NCBI GenBank assembly: GCA_013214885.1
Contig: JABSRS010000213.1
Coordinates: forward strand, 1 to 6,256
DNA from: Gammaproteobacteria bacterium
GTDB lineage: Bacteria > Pseudomonadota > Gammaproteobacteria > Enterobacterales > Psychrobiaceae
Direction of reading: 5' to 3'
Length of the DNA stretch: 6,256 nt
Positions 1 through 6,256 of the stretch are shown piece by piece. Both the position numbers and the translations under genes were made by a program. Each line of letters starts with the position of its first letter. Position 1 is the stretch's first letter. Below the pieces are notes generated by a model. The model had not been told where the DNA came from. It worked only from the letters and a program-made list of their open reading frames with translations, and searched no databases.

Positions 1-478
1 CGGTAACGTCGATATCTTCCATCATTAGCATTTCAAGAATTTCGTCTTCATTGTCGCCTTTAAAAGCAAACACGGCTTGATGATCAAACATGTGAGAAAC
101 AGCACCTGGGCCACCCAACTTTGCAGCGTTCTTAACAAACGCTTGGCGGATCTGGGTGTAGGTACGGTTGCTGTTGTCGGTTAAACAATCAACAATAATC
201 ATGCTGCCGCCAGGACCAAAGCCCTCATAACGCGCTGGTGCGTAATCTTCGCCAGCACTGCTGCTAACCTTGTCAATTGCACGTTCAATCACGTGAGTAG
301 GGACTTGGTCTTTTTTAGCTTTTTCGATCATTCGGCGAAGTGATAAGTTATGATCTGGATCGATGCCACCATTTTTGGCGCACATGTAAATTTCTTTACC
401 GTATTTAGAATAGACCTTGGTTTTTTGACCCGCAGTTTTGGCCATCGACTCTTTTCTGTTCTGGAACGCTCTTCCCAT
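1..478 (-). CDS. YeeN-type YebC/PmpR (TACO1) family protein, 3' end outside window
   Basis: This is the N-terminal 159 codons of a YebC/TACO1 family protein; the full family length is about 235-250 residues, so roughly the last third lies off the left edge. Family signatures that can be read include [18 protein letters not shown] (residues 21-38), DPDHNLSLR (40-48), [12 protein letters not shown] (59-70), [10 protein letters not shown] (83-92) and DNSNRT (101-106). The N-terminus begins MGRAFQNRK and lacks the HSKW motif of E. coli YebC, which places it in the YeeN-like subgroup. Family members are cytoplasmic and have been described as transcriptional regulators; later work ties YebC/TACO1 proteins to ribosome function and translation of proline-rich stretches. 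Which role applies here is unknown. The start at 478 is preferred over an internal ATG at 445 because MGR is the usual family start and a purine-rich AGAGAAG stretch lies upstream. The gene sits 174 bases downstream of the broken DUF945 gene on the same strand. Confidence 0.9.
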   Translation of the reverse strand, partial: MGRAFQNRKESMAKTAGQKTKVYSKYGKEIYMCAKNGGIDPDHNLSLRRMIEKAKKDQVPTHVIERAIDKVSSSAGEDYAPARYEGFGPGGSMIIVDCLTDNSNRTYTQIRQAFVKNAAKLGGPGAVSHMFDHQAVFAFKGDNEDEILEMLMMEDIDVT

Positions 479-580
479 CTTGATCTTCTCTCATTAAATT
501 ACTAATAAAAATTTCACCTGATCCTAACATCATCTCAAGAGAAGGGCTAGGGTGGAAATTAAGGATGTTGGCTTGTATGC

Positions 581-592
581 GATTGATCAATC
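581..592. repeat. Perfect 12-bp palindrome GATTGATCAATC
   Basis: GATTGATCAATC is its own reverse complement. It lies in the 174-base gap between the DUF945 gene and the YebC-family gene, about 100 bases upstream of the latter's start. Perfect palindromes of this size can be operators, but no regulator is identified, and it does not match the FNR/CRP layout because it lacks the central spacer. An 11-base match (GATTGATCAAT) also occurs inside the DUF945 coding sequence near 1279-1289. Confidence 0.35.
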
Positions 593-633
593 AAAAATGC
601 GCATCAGCTCTTAACAGACACGCATTACTATTT

Positions 634-639
634 ATTATA
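634..639 (-). promoter_or_regulatory. Possible -10 element for the YebC-family gene
   Basis: The minus strand reads TATAAT here, a perfect sigma-70 -10 hexamer, about 155 bases upstream of the YebC-family start and just past the DUF945 stop codon. No convincing -35 box stands 16-18 bases upstream, so this is only a candidate. It lies in an AT-rich imperfect inverted repeat (624-631 with 637-644). Confidence 0.25.
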
Positions 640-652
640 GTGATAGCTTCTT

Positions 653-1933
653 TTACATACTAATCGCAGTATCATTAGCAGTAAGTTGACCATTCTCGAA
701 ACTCAACTTGCTACTAACATTACCCTCGCTGTCTACCGCTGCATAACCACTTTGGATAAAGTGTTCAATCATTGGCTTAAATTGAGCGAATATTTGGCCG
801 TAATTATTACTTAAGTTCAGCTGCGACTTTAGTTGAAGGTTCTGAGCTACATGCTGGTTTAATTCATCAGTAATAGCCGTTCCCTGATAAGGTGCCAGCG
901 AAAACTGAGCACTCGAATCAAATTGAACGTCATTAATATTGAAATTAAATTTACTAATATTTCCTTTGCCGCCAGCACTAACTAGCGCCATTAAGACCTC
1001 GGTCATTTGCTGTGGCTCAGGATTGAGCTGGCGAGATATTTGTTCAAGTTCAAGATAAGCCTGCTGATCAATATCATCTAATGAGAATTCGATAACAGAA
1101 TCTTTTAGGGTGTAGTTAGCATCAGGATTGTTGACCGTGACAGAATTGACAGTAAAGTCAGCGTTTATTGATAATTTTTGGTCAACAAAAGACACGCTTG
1201 ACGTGGTACTAATATCATTTGCTTCATAAGAAAGGCCTTGGTCTTGGGCATTAAATGCGATATTTTTTAGCAAACCATCAGATTGATCAATAACCATAAC
1301 ATCATCAATCGTTGCAAAAGTAGAAGTAACGCTTAAGCCACCTAATTTGAAGCTACCCTTTTTACCTGCATCGACGGTAAAGTTAGCAATATCAAAATCA
1401 AAATCGCCCTGTAGGAACTCAAAATCGGTACTGGCCGTTAAGTTAGCGCCCTGGTGACTAAATTCAATGTCATCAATTTGATAAGTATGGGGAGTGATAT
1501 TAACGGAGATATCTGATTAACTAAACATGATATTGGTATGGATACTGGCAGTATGTGGAATATTGCGAAGTTTACTTGCTACCAAGAACTTTAAAATGCT
1601 ACCCCGAGCCATGTCAAGACGGAAGTCACTAACAATATATAATGGATAAGCGACATAATGATGCGGGATAAATATTTCTACTGGCTCCGTCACTGTATTA
1701 ATATTAAATTCCTGGCTGACATAATCAGGTGATAATACTATTTTATAAGTTTGCTTACGGCTGAAAAAACCATTGTTACGTTCAATAATGCTGGCCTCAA
1801 CTCCCTGTATGCTATTTTTTTCGCTAATTTGTTGCTCTATTTTGGTCGTAAATACCGCGCTGCTGTATGACGCTAAACCCGTTAAAATGGCAGTAGAGGC
1901 GATAACTACGCTTAAAATCCCTTTGGTCGACAT
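653..1933 (-). pseudogene. DUF945 (YdgA-type) envelope protein gene interrupted by one in-frame stop
   Basis: Read through its single TAA (1517-1519, codon 139), this frame would encode a 426-residue DUF945 protein; E. coli YdgA has about 500. The family is of uncertain biochemical function and is anchored in the inner membrane, with the bulk in the periplasm. Residues 5-25 form a hydrophobic signal anchor. The segment before the stop has the expected DUF945 order: a TTKIEQQI stretch after the anchor, NGFFSRKQTYKIVLS resembling the family's RGxFSS region, then an IPHH...PLYIVSDF segment in the place of the usual HGP motif. After the stop, SDISVNITPHTYQIDDIEF matches the equivalent YdgA strand, and the C-terminus SEGNVSSKLSFENGQLTANDTAI matches the family's final NGxxxxNG strand (23 residues; key points are the NG pair and terminal strand). 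Start 1933 is chosen because AAGGA (1941-1945) lies 7 bases upstream; an ATG at 1996 lacks such support. As read, only 138 residues would be made. A sequencing error is the main alternative. Confidence 0.85.
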
Positions 1934-1940
1934 TATTTTA

Positions 1941-1945
1941 TCCTT
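1941..1945 (-). promoter_or_regulatory. Ribosome-binding site fixing the DUF945 start
   Basis: The minus strand carries AAGGA 7 bases before the ATG at 1931-1933. This selects MSTKGIL as the N-terminus, with the hydrophobic anchor beginning right after it. The longer reading from 1996 would add 21 charged residues ahead of the anchor. Confidence 0.7.
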
Positions 1946-1984
1946 AGTTAATTTTTTTGACGGTATAAGCATAGGATCTTTTTT

Positions 1985-2007
1985 GGGATTTCTCAATCTA
2001 AAATCCC
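1985..2007. repeat. Inverted repeat GGGATTT / AAATCCC in a divergent promoter region
   Basis: A perfect 7-bp inverted repeat has arms at 1985-1991 and 2001-2007 with a 9-base spacer. It lies between the divergent DUF945 and SSB-like genes. Neither strand has a T-tract after the second arm (the T run at 1979-1984 is on the wrong side), so it is not a standard intrinsic terminator. It could be an operator for either gene. Confidence 0.4.
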
Positions 2008-2026
2008 CTAAGATAATGATAAATAT

Positions 2027-2034
2027 ATTATAAT
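2027..2034. promoter_or_regulatory. Overlapping -10-like hexamers on both strands (ATTATAAT)
   Basis: ATTATAAT contains TATAAT on the plus strand (2029-2034) and on the minus strand (2032-2027). The plus-strand hexamer is 33 bases before the SSB-like gene and would give a 5' leader of about 25 bases. The minus-strand one is about 95 bases before the DUF945 start. No good -35 box is visible for either, and the area is AT-rich enough for chance matches. Confidence 0.3.
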
Positions 2035-2066
2035 AATCATATTAAAAAATTTTTAAAGGCATTGGC

Positions 2067-2720
2067 ATGCAAACTTCAGACAATCATATTGTTCTTCTTG
2101 GAAATATTGTTAGCAAAGACAATCAGTTAAAATACTTTGCGAGTGGCCAAGCAATTTTAGAGTTGGAAATCATTACCAAGCGTAAGTGGCGCAATGCCCA
2201 AGGCGAATTTCAAGAAATTTCACATTATTTTGGCATCACCTTGGTTGGTGACTTAGCTCAGCAAATTGCCAAGGATGCAAAAGCGGGCTTGGGGATTTAC
2301 ATTCACGCCTTATACCGTCAGCCGCGAACAAATTCGCCAGTCAATAATGATCGGTTAGAAGCCAGTTTTGCCAAGATTATCACCAAGCCTACTTCATTAC
2401 ATTGGAACCAAGCACATGTGGTTGGTCGGGTCGTTGAGTTTTCTGATATGGCACAAACTATTTCAGGTCAAGATTTGTTGAGTTTGAAGATTGAATTGCC
2501 ATCGTTAACGACGGAACCATCATTTATTGAAGTCAAAATAAAAGGGTCGGCGGCTAAGTTTACTTTTGGCCAGCTCAATGACTTAAATGGTAGCCAAGCC
2601 GATGCATTTATTGAAGGTTCATTGGCCAGTCAGTCGAAAAAAACCGATAAAGGCTTTAACCACCACTATTGGATTGATGCGAAAACCTGTTTAATCGATA
2701 AGGTTACTGTTGACGATTAG
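2067..2720 (+). CDS. SSB-like protein with two tandem OB folds
   Basis: This encodes 217 residues. The first domain (about 6-109) follows the layout of bacterial single-stranded DNA-binding protein: HIVLLGNIVSKDNQLKYFASG (7-27) resembles the SSB opening strand pair, TKRKWRNAQGEFQEISHY (37-54) matches the SSB segment around its DNA-stacking aromatics, with W41 and Y54 in the places of E. coli W40 and W54, and LVGDLAQQIAKDAKAGLGIYIHALYR (59-84) matches the helix and fourth strand. The second domain (about 115-213) starts again with a strand like VVGRVVEFSD and ends HHYWIDAKTCLID, consistent with a second, more diverged OB fold. There is no flexible glycine/glutamine linker and no acidic amphipathic tip; it ends VTVDD. 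It is therefore probably not the main replicative SSB but a paralogue or PriB-like accessory factor. AAAGG lies 7-8 bases before the ATG. Its 3' end overlaps the convergent small membrane protein gene by 17 bases. The OB assignment comes from motif reading only. Confidence 0.75.
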   Translation: MQTSDNHIVLLGNIVSKDNQLKYFASGQAILELEIITKRKWRNAQGEFQEISHYFGITLVGDLAQQIAKDAKAGLGIYIHALYRQPRTNSPVNNDRLEASFAKIITKPTSLHWNQAHVVGRVVEFSDMAQTISGQDLLSLKIELPSLTTEPSFIEVKIKGSAAKFTFGQLNDLNGSQADAFIEGSLASQSKKTDKGFNHHYWIDAKTCLIDKVTVDD

Positions 2721-2901
2721 CCCACTGGATAAACTTGATAACAGGGTAGGGTGACACTAATACCCCGCCCAATCCCAGAGCAGTACTGAGCATCACCATG
2801 CCACTAACTTGGGAAGAGGTGTCAGTTAACAGCAGTAGATACAGGCCACAAGCAATTAGCCCAAGCCCAGCTAAGTGTAAATATAAAAATATTCTTATCA
2901 T
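2704..2901 (-). CDS. Small two-helix inner-membrane protein, unknown function
   Basis: This encodes 65 residues if translation starts at the second of two adjacent ATG codons (2901), or 66 from the first (2904). AGGA on the minus strand ends only 2 bases before the first ATG and 5 before the second, so the second is favoured. The protein is almost entirely membrane: a first hydrophobic helix at about residues 3-26, a short TDTSSQ turn, a second glycine-rich helix at about 33-50, then a SPYP motif and a tail with K and R. Positive charges at both ends suggest that both termini face the cytoplasm. I do not recognise a named family and assign no function. It lies downstream of metG on the same strand, but the metG terminator falls between them. 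It is therefore probably expressed by read-through or from a weak promoter of its own. Its stop lies inside the convergent SSB-like gene. Confidence 0.65.
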   Translation of the reverse strand: MIRIFLYLHLAGLGLIACGLYLLLLTDTSSQVSGMVMLSTALGLGGVLVSPYPVIKFIQWANRQQ

Positions 2902-2918
2902 CATTTTCCTAGTGATCT

Positions 2919-2940
2919 AAAAAAGCCCCTTGCGGGGCTT
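2919..2940 (-). terminator. Intrinsic terminator of metG
   Basis: On the minus strand, AAGCCCC and GGGGCTT form a perfect 7-bp GC-rich stem (2940-2934 with 2929-2923) closed by a 4-base loop, and the stem runs directly into TTTTTT (2924-2919). This is a textbook factor-independent terminator for leftward transcription. It stands about 75 bases past the metG stop codon. On the plus strand the T-tract is missing, so it would not efficiently stop the SSB-like transcript. Confidence 0.92.
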
Positions 2941-3007
2941 ATGTTCAGGACGAACGATATGTCACGGTGCCAGGGATGGCAAGAGTGACTATGTTCAGAA
3001 TGTTCAG
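2941..3007. repeat. Extragenic palindrome with threefold ATGTTCAG, in the metG 3' untranslated region
   Basis: The gap between the metG stop and its terminator is highly structured. A nested inverted repeat has outer arms GTCAC (2961-2965) and GTGAC (2985-2989), inner arms TGCCA (2968-2972) and TGGCA (2977-2981), and a GGGA loop. A second small inverted repeat, GTTC/GAAC, occupies 2943-2946 and 2952-2955. The octamer ATGTTCAG occurs three times, at 2941-2948, 2991-2998 and 3000-3007, so copies flank the palindrome. This organisation is like REP-type extragenic palindromic elements, which are often present in many genomic copies; copy number cannot be judged from this window. Confidence 0.6.
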
Positions 3008-3014
3008 CAGTCTA

Positions 3015-5066
3015 TTACTTAACCTTCATGCCTGGTTGGGCACCATCATCTGGGTTTAACACCCATAAGTCTTCACCACCAGGTCCAGCAGCTAGTACCA
3101 TGCCTTCTGACATGCCAAAGCGCATCTTACGCGGGGCTAAGTTAGCAACCATTACCGTTAGTTTACCTTCAAGTTGTTCTGGCTGGTATGCCGACTTAAT
3201 GCCTGCAAATACCTGACGCGTTTCGCCGCCTAAATCAAGTTCGAGTCGCAGTAATTTGTCTGCGCCTTTAACGTGCTCAGCTTTAATGATTTTAACGATG
3301 CGTAAATCAATTTTGGCAAAATCTTCAAAGCTGATGGTATCGCTAATCGGGTCTTTAGCCAGTGGTGATTCTGGGTCAAGTGCTACTGGTGTATTAACAA
3401 TCGCTTGAAGATTATCTTTAGAGTCTTCAATCATTGCATTGACCTTTTCCATGTCAACACGCTGCATCATCGCTTTAAACTTATTGATCTTGTGGTTGGT
3501 TAATGGCTGACTGATGCCATCCCACGTTAGCTCAATGTTTAAGAACGCTTCTACTTGCTCGGCTAGTTGCGGCACAATAGGTTTGAGGTAAGTGGTTAAG
3601 ATCTTGAACATGTTAATGCCCAAAGAACACACCTGTTGTACTTCATCGGCCTTGGTTGGATCTTTAACTAATTGCCACGGTTCTTTATCGGCAATATATT
3701 GGTTTGCTTTGTCAGCCAGTGCCATGATTTGACGTGTTGCTTTACTAAAGTCACGATTTTCATAATGCTGAGCAATTTCTGGTTCAGCAGCAATAAACTC
3801 GTTAATTAATGCTTGCTCAACAATGTCGTTTGATAACATGCCATCGAATTTCTTGACCACAAAACCAGCACAACGACTAGCGATGTTAATCACTTTACCA
3901 ACCAAGTCAGAGTTTACGCGCTGGGCAAAATCTTCAAGATTTAAATCAAGATCATCAATCTTACTAGTTAGCTTAGCACCATAGTAATAACGTAGGTATT
4001 CTGGGTTTAAATGCTCTAAGTAAGTACGTGCCTTAATAAAGGTCCCTTTTGACTTCGACATTTTCGCACCGTTTACGGTAACAAAACCGTGGGCAAATAC
4101 GCTGGTTGGTTTACGGAAACCGGCACCTTCAAGCATTGCTGGCCAGAACAAGCTGTGGAAATAGATAATATCTTTGCCAATAAAATGATAAAGCTCAGCG
4201 GTCGAATCTTTAGCCCAAAAACTGTCAAAGTCGATCTCAGGGTTTTTATTACACAAGTTTTTGAAACTGCCCATGTAACCGATTGGAGCATCTAACCACA
4301 CGTAAAAGAATTTATCGGTGGTACCAGGAATGTTAAACCCGAAATAAGGCGCATCACGGCTGATATCCCAATCGCGTAAACCATCTTCAAACCACTCAGC
4401 CAGCTTGTTGGCCATTTCAACTTGCAATGAACCACTGCGGGTCCAATCTTTAAGCATTTGCTCAAATTTTGGCAGTTGAAAGAAGTAATGCTCTGATTCT
4501 TTTAACACTGGAGTCGCGCCAGAAACAACAGAACGCGGATTTTTAAGCTCTACTGGGCTATAAGTCGCGCCACAAGAGTCACAGTTATCACCGTTTTGGT
4601 CTTCACTACCACAGCTTGGGCAATCACCTTTGACAAAGCGATCGGGTAAAAACATTTTCTTTTCTGGATCAAATAACTGCTCAATCACTTTAGTGGAGAT
4701 AAAGTTGTTACTTTTTAGCTTATTATAAATAAGCTCTGCAAAGTGGCGATTTTCGTCACTATGAGTAGAGTGAAAGTTGTCAAAAGCAACACCAAAGTCA
4801 GCGAAGTCTTGCTGGTGTTCTTGATTTACCTGATCAATCATCGCTTCAGGTGTTATGCCAAGCTGTTGAGCTTTAAGCATAATTGGCGTACCGTGCGCGT
4901 CATCTGCACAAACGTAATGACATTCATGGCCACGTAATTTCTGGAATCTAACCCAGATATCGGTTTGGATATACTCAAGCATGTGACCAAGATGGATTGG
5001 ACCATTGGCATAAGGTAATGCACTAGTTACTAATATTTTTCTAGTGTTCTCTGCAGTTTTCGTCAC
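3015..5066 (-). CDS. metG: Methionyl-tRNA synthetase
   Basis: This is a complete 683-residue class I aminoacyl-tRNA synthetase that joins methionine to elongator and initiator tRNA-Met in the cytoplasm; E. coli MetG has 677 residues. The Rossmann catalytic core carries the HIGH-type signature HLGH (25-28), an inserted zinc knuckle with the pairs C149/C152 and C162/C165, and the KMSKS loop at 335-339. A helical anticodon-binding domain follows (about 390-545), with conserved [11 protein letters not shown] and AFLN stretches. A C-terminal OB-fold tRNA-binding domain of the EMAPII/Trbp111 type occupies about 579-683 ([23 protein letters not shown]) and supports dimerisation in this subtype. The start is GTG: there is no ATG in this N-terminal region and an in-frame TGA lies only five codons upstream (5082-5084), leaving no other start. 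The nearest Shine-Dalgarno-like AAGG is about 11 bases upstream, which is rather far. It is transcribed divergently from apbC and ends in a strong terminator. Confidence 0.98.
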   Translation of the reverse strand: MTKTAENTRKILVTSALPYANGPIHLGHMLEYIQTDIWVRFQKLRGHECHYVCADDAHGTPIMLKAQQLGITPEAMIDQVNQEHQQDFADFGVAFDNFHSTHSDENRHFAELIYNKLKSNNFISTKVIEQLFDPEKKMFLPDRFVKGDCPSCGSEDQNGDNCDSCGATYSPVELKNPRSVVSGATPVLKESEHYFFQLPKFEQMLKDWTRSGSLQVEMANKLAEWFEDGLRDWDISRDAPYFGFNIPGTTDKFFYVWLDAPIGYMGSFKNLCNKNPEIDFDSFWAKDSTAELYHFIGKDIIYFHSLFWPAMLEGAGFRKPTSVFAHGFVTVNGAKMSKSKGTFIKARTYLEHLNPEYLRYYYGAKLTSKIDDLDLNLEDFAQRVNSDLVGKVINIASRCAGFVVKKFDGMLSNDIVEQALINEFIAAEPEIAQHYENRDFSKATRQIMALADKANQYIADKEPWQLVKDPTKADEVQQVCSLGINMFKILTTYLKPIVPQLAEQVEAFLNIELTWDGISQPLTNHKINKFKAMMQRVDMEKVNAMIEDSKDNLQAIVNTPVALDPESPLAKDPISDTISFEDFAKIDLRIVKIIKAEHVKGADKLLRLELDLGGETRQVFAGIKSAYQPEQLEGKLTVMVANLAPRKMRFGMSEGMVLAAGPGGEDLWVLNPDDGAQPGMKVK

Positions 5067-5238
5067 AGGGGGAGTCGCCTTTCAATTATTCATATGGATC
5101 ATTTGCGCGCTATCTTAACGTAAAATTGGCACAACTTCACTGGAAAAATGCGAGGTCTAGGTGGTTTTTTTATATAAGAAATGCCAGAAGTTAGGTACAA
5201 TAACGCCCAATTAACAATGCAAGCTAATTGGAGTCTTT
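5067..5238. promoter_or_regulatory. Divergent metG/apbC control region
   Basis: These 172 bases must hold the leftward promoter of metG and the rightward promoter of apbC. For apbC, TACAAT (5196-5201) is the best -10 candidate and would place the transcript start near 5208, but no good -35 is seen. For metG, TATATA on the minus strand within 5171-5176 with a weak TTGTAC 18 bases upstream is possible but poor. A T-run lies at 5165-5171. No T-box or riboswitch-like structure was recognised. Confidence 0.4.
5207..5231 (+). repeat. Inverted repeat CCAATTA / TAATTGG overlapping the apbC ribosome-binding site
   Basis: Perfect 7-bp arms at 5207-5213 and 5225-5231 are separated by 11 bases. The second arm includes the first two bases of the GGAG Shine-Dalgarno (5230-5233) that sits 5 bases before the apbC ATG. 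If the transcript starts near 5208, the arms would form a hairpin at the very 5' end that partly occludes the ribosome-binding site. It might instead be a DNA operator just downstream of the -10. Confidence 0.45.
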
Positions 5239-6256
5239 ATGGGGTTGTTTGGAGGCGGTGACAAATCACTGCTCATTAAGGTACGCCAAGCATTAGCGTC
5301 GGCTAAATTTTGTCATACGCAAGCCGCATTATTATCACTTTGTGACGTCAACAAAGCTGTGCTAAAAAAGGATCAGCTGAGACTTGATATCGAGCTATCC
5401 ATTGGCTGTGACAATCATGTCGAGCGCTTTAAACAGCAACTTATCGGTTTATTAGCGGATACTTGTCAATTTGATCAGCTAGCGCTTAACCTGAGTTACC
5501 AATATAAGCAGCTTAATACCAGTGAAAAAATTCCAGGGGTTAAACAAGTTGTTTTAATCGCGTCCGGTAAAGGCGGTGTTGGTAAATCGACCACGGCGGT
5601 GAATTTAGCTTTGGCACTTAAAAGTGGTGGGGCCAAAGTGGGGCTGCTCGATGCCGATATTTTTGGGCCATCGTTACCGATGATGCTCAATGGCGTTGGG
5701 CAAAAGCCCGAAAGCACCGATGGTAAATTACTTGAACCGATAGTGCTAGGTGGCTTAAAAACGATGTCATTAGGATTTTTGGTTGCCCCCAATGATGCCA
5801 CGGTTTGGCGAGGCCCAATGGCATCGCGCGCATTGTCGCAATTAATATTTGAAACAAACTGGGGTCAATTAGATTACCTCGTGGTTGATATGCCACCTGG
5901 TACGGGGGATATTCAGCTTACTATGACCCAACAGGTTCCCGTGTCAGGTGCGGTAATAGTCACTACCCCACAAAATATTGCGCTGGCAGATGCTCAAAAG
6001 GGCATTGCGATGTTCAATAAAGTCAACACCCCGGTACTTGGTGTTATCGAGAATATGAGCTATCACCAGTGCGGGCAATGCGGTCACACCGATCATATTT
6101 TTGGTCGTGATGGTGGCGATAAAATGGCGACAGACAATCAAGTCACCATGCTAGGACATTTGCCATTGCTAACCAGTATTAGAGAACAAACGGATTGCGG
6201 TCAACCGACCGTACTAAGCCAGCCGCAATCAACCGCAGCACTGGCTTATCAGGATA
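5239..6256 (+). CDS. apbC: Fe-S cluster carrier ATPase, Mrp/ApbC family, 3' end outside window
   Basis: The first 339 codons are present; E. coli ApbC/Mrp has 369 residues, so perhaps 20-30 are missing at the right edge. Proteins of this family bind an Fe-S cluster between two subunits and pass it to apo-proteins in an ATP-dependent manner in the cytoplasm. The N-terminal 95 residues correspond to the MIP18/DUF59-type domain but are poorly conserved. The P-loop ATPase carries the deviant Walker A SGKGGVGKST (109-118), then DADIFGPSLPMML (138-150), VWRGPMAS (189-196), DYLVVDMPPGTGDIQLT (212-228) and VTTPQNIALADAQKG (241-255). The cluster-binding C278-x-x-C281 pair follows ENMSYHQ. The ATG at 5239 is supported by GGAG 5 bases upstream. 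The head-to-head position with metG is conserved in many gammaproteobacteria including E. coli. Confidence 0.95.
   Translation, partial: MGLFGGGDKSLLIKVRQALASAKFCHTQAALLSLCDVNKAVLKKDQLRLDIELSIGCDNHVERFKQQLIGLLADTCQFDQLALNLSYQYKQLNTSEKIPGVKQVVLIASGKGGVGKSTTAVNLALALKSGGAKVGLLDADIFGPSLPMMLNGVGQKPESTDGKLLEPIVLGGLKTMSLGFLVAPNDATVWRGPMASRALSQLIFETNWGQLDYLVVDMPPGTGDIQLTMTQQVPVSGAVIVTTPQNIALADAQKGIAMFNKVNTPVLGVIENMSYHQCGQCGHTDHIFGRDGGDKMATDNQVTMLGHLPLLTSIREQTDCGQPTVLSQPQSTAALAYQD

Noticed and set aside
405..590. Minus-strand frame of 61 codons at the start of the YebC-family gene
   Set aside because: It overlaps the family N-terminus in another frame and has no recognisable motif.
624..644. Possible terminator for the DUF945 gene (imperfect inverted repeat ATTACTAT / ATAGTGAT)
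   Set aside because: The stem is almost all A-T, has a mismatch on the minus strand and is not followed by a T-tract there; too weak to call.
653..1297. Separate gene starting at ATG 1297
   Set aside because: It is in the same frame as the upstream half, has no ribosome-binding site, and its product begins in the middle of the DUF945 domain. It is better read as the second half of one interrupted gene.
1773..2033. Plus-strand reading frame of 86 codons
   Set aside because: It lies opposite the DUF945 N-terminus and the intergenic region, has no family resemblance or ribosome-binding site, and is the complement of a coding sequence with clear family matches.
3028..4937. Several short frames overlapping metG on both strands
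   Set aside because: They lie within the well-supported metG coding sequence, show no recognisable domain and are shadows of it.
5496..6141. Minus-strand frames within apbC
   Set aside because: They are antisense to a conserved ATPase whose motifs account for the sequence; no independent evidence of coding.
1..6256. CRISPR array, tRNA, rRNA, insertion sequence or phage genes
   Set aside because: No regularly spaced repeats, cloverleaf-like sequence, transposase motif or terminal inverted repeats of an insertion sequence were seen on either strand.

Overview
The window looks like chromosome from a marine gammaproteobacterium of the order Alteromonadales, most plausibly Colwelliaceae (Colwellia or Thalassotalea type). 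The grounds are a moderately AT-rich composition, a MetG very close in length and sequence to the E. coli enzyme, the divergent metG/apbC arrangement common in gammaproteobacteria, and a DUF945 (YdgA-type) envelope protein. The genus is an inference; nothing in the window is diagnostic.

Layout from left to right. (1) On the minus strand, the N-terminal 159 codons of a YeeN-type YebC/TACO1 family gene run off the left edge. (2) Upstream of it, also minus, is a DUF945 family gene spanning 653-1933. It is interrupted by an in-frame TAA at 1517-1519, while the reading frame on both sides is otherwise continuous, so it is either a very young pseudogene or a sequencing error. (3) A short AT-rich divergent region (1934-2066) leads to a plus-strand gene (2067-2720) for a 217-residue protein that reads as two tandem OB folds, the first resembling bacterial SSB but with no acidic SSB tail. 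(4) A small two-helix membrane protein gene (minus) converges on it and overlaps its last 17 bases. (5) Then come the metG intrinsic terminator (minus), a compact extragenic palindrome with a threefold 8-base repeat, and complete metG (minus, GTG start). (6) Finally there is a 172-base divergent control region and the first 339 codons of apbC/mrp on the plus strand, running off the right edge.

Functionally this is mostly housekeeping: methionyl-tRNA charging (MetG), Fe-S cluster carrier activity (ApbC/Mrp), and a ribosome- or gene-expression-associated YebC-family factor. No mobile element, CRISPR array, tRNA, rRNA or defence cassette was seen. The observations most worth a second look are the tandem-OB SSB-like protein, the single nonsense codon in the DUF945 gene, the structured element between the metG stop and its terminator, and an inverted repeat overlapping the apbC ribosome-binding site.
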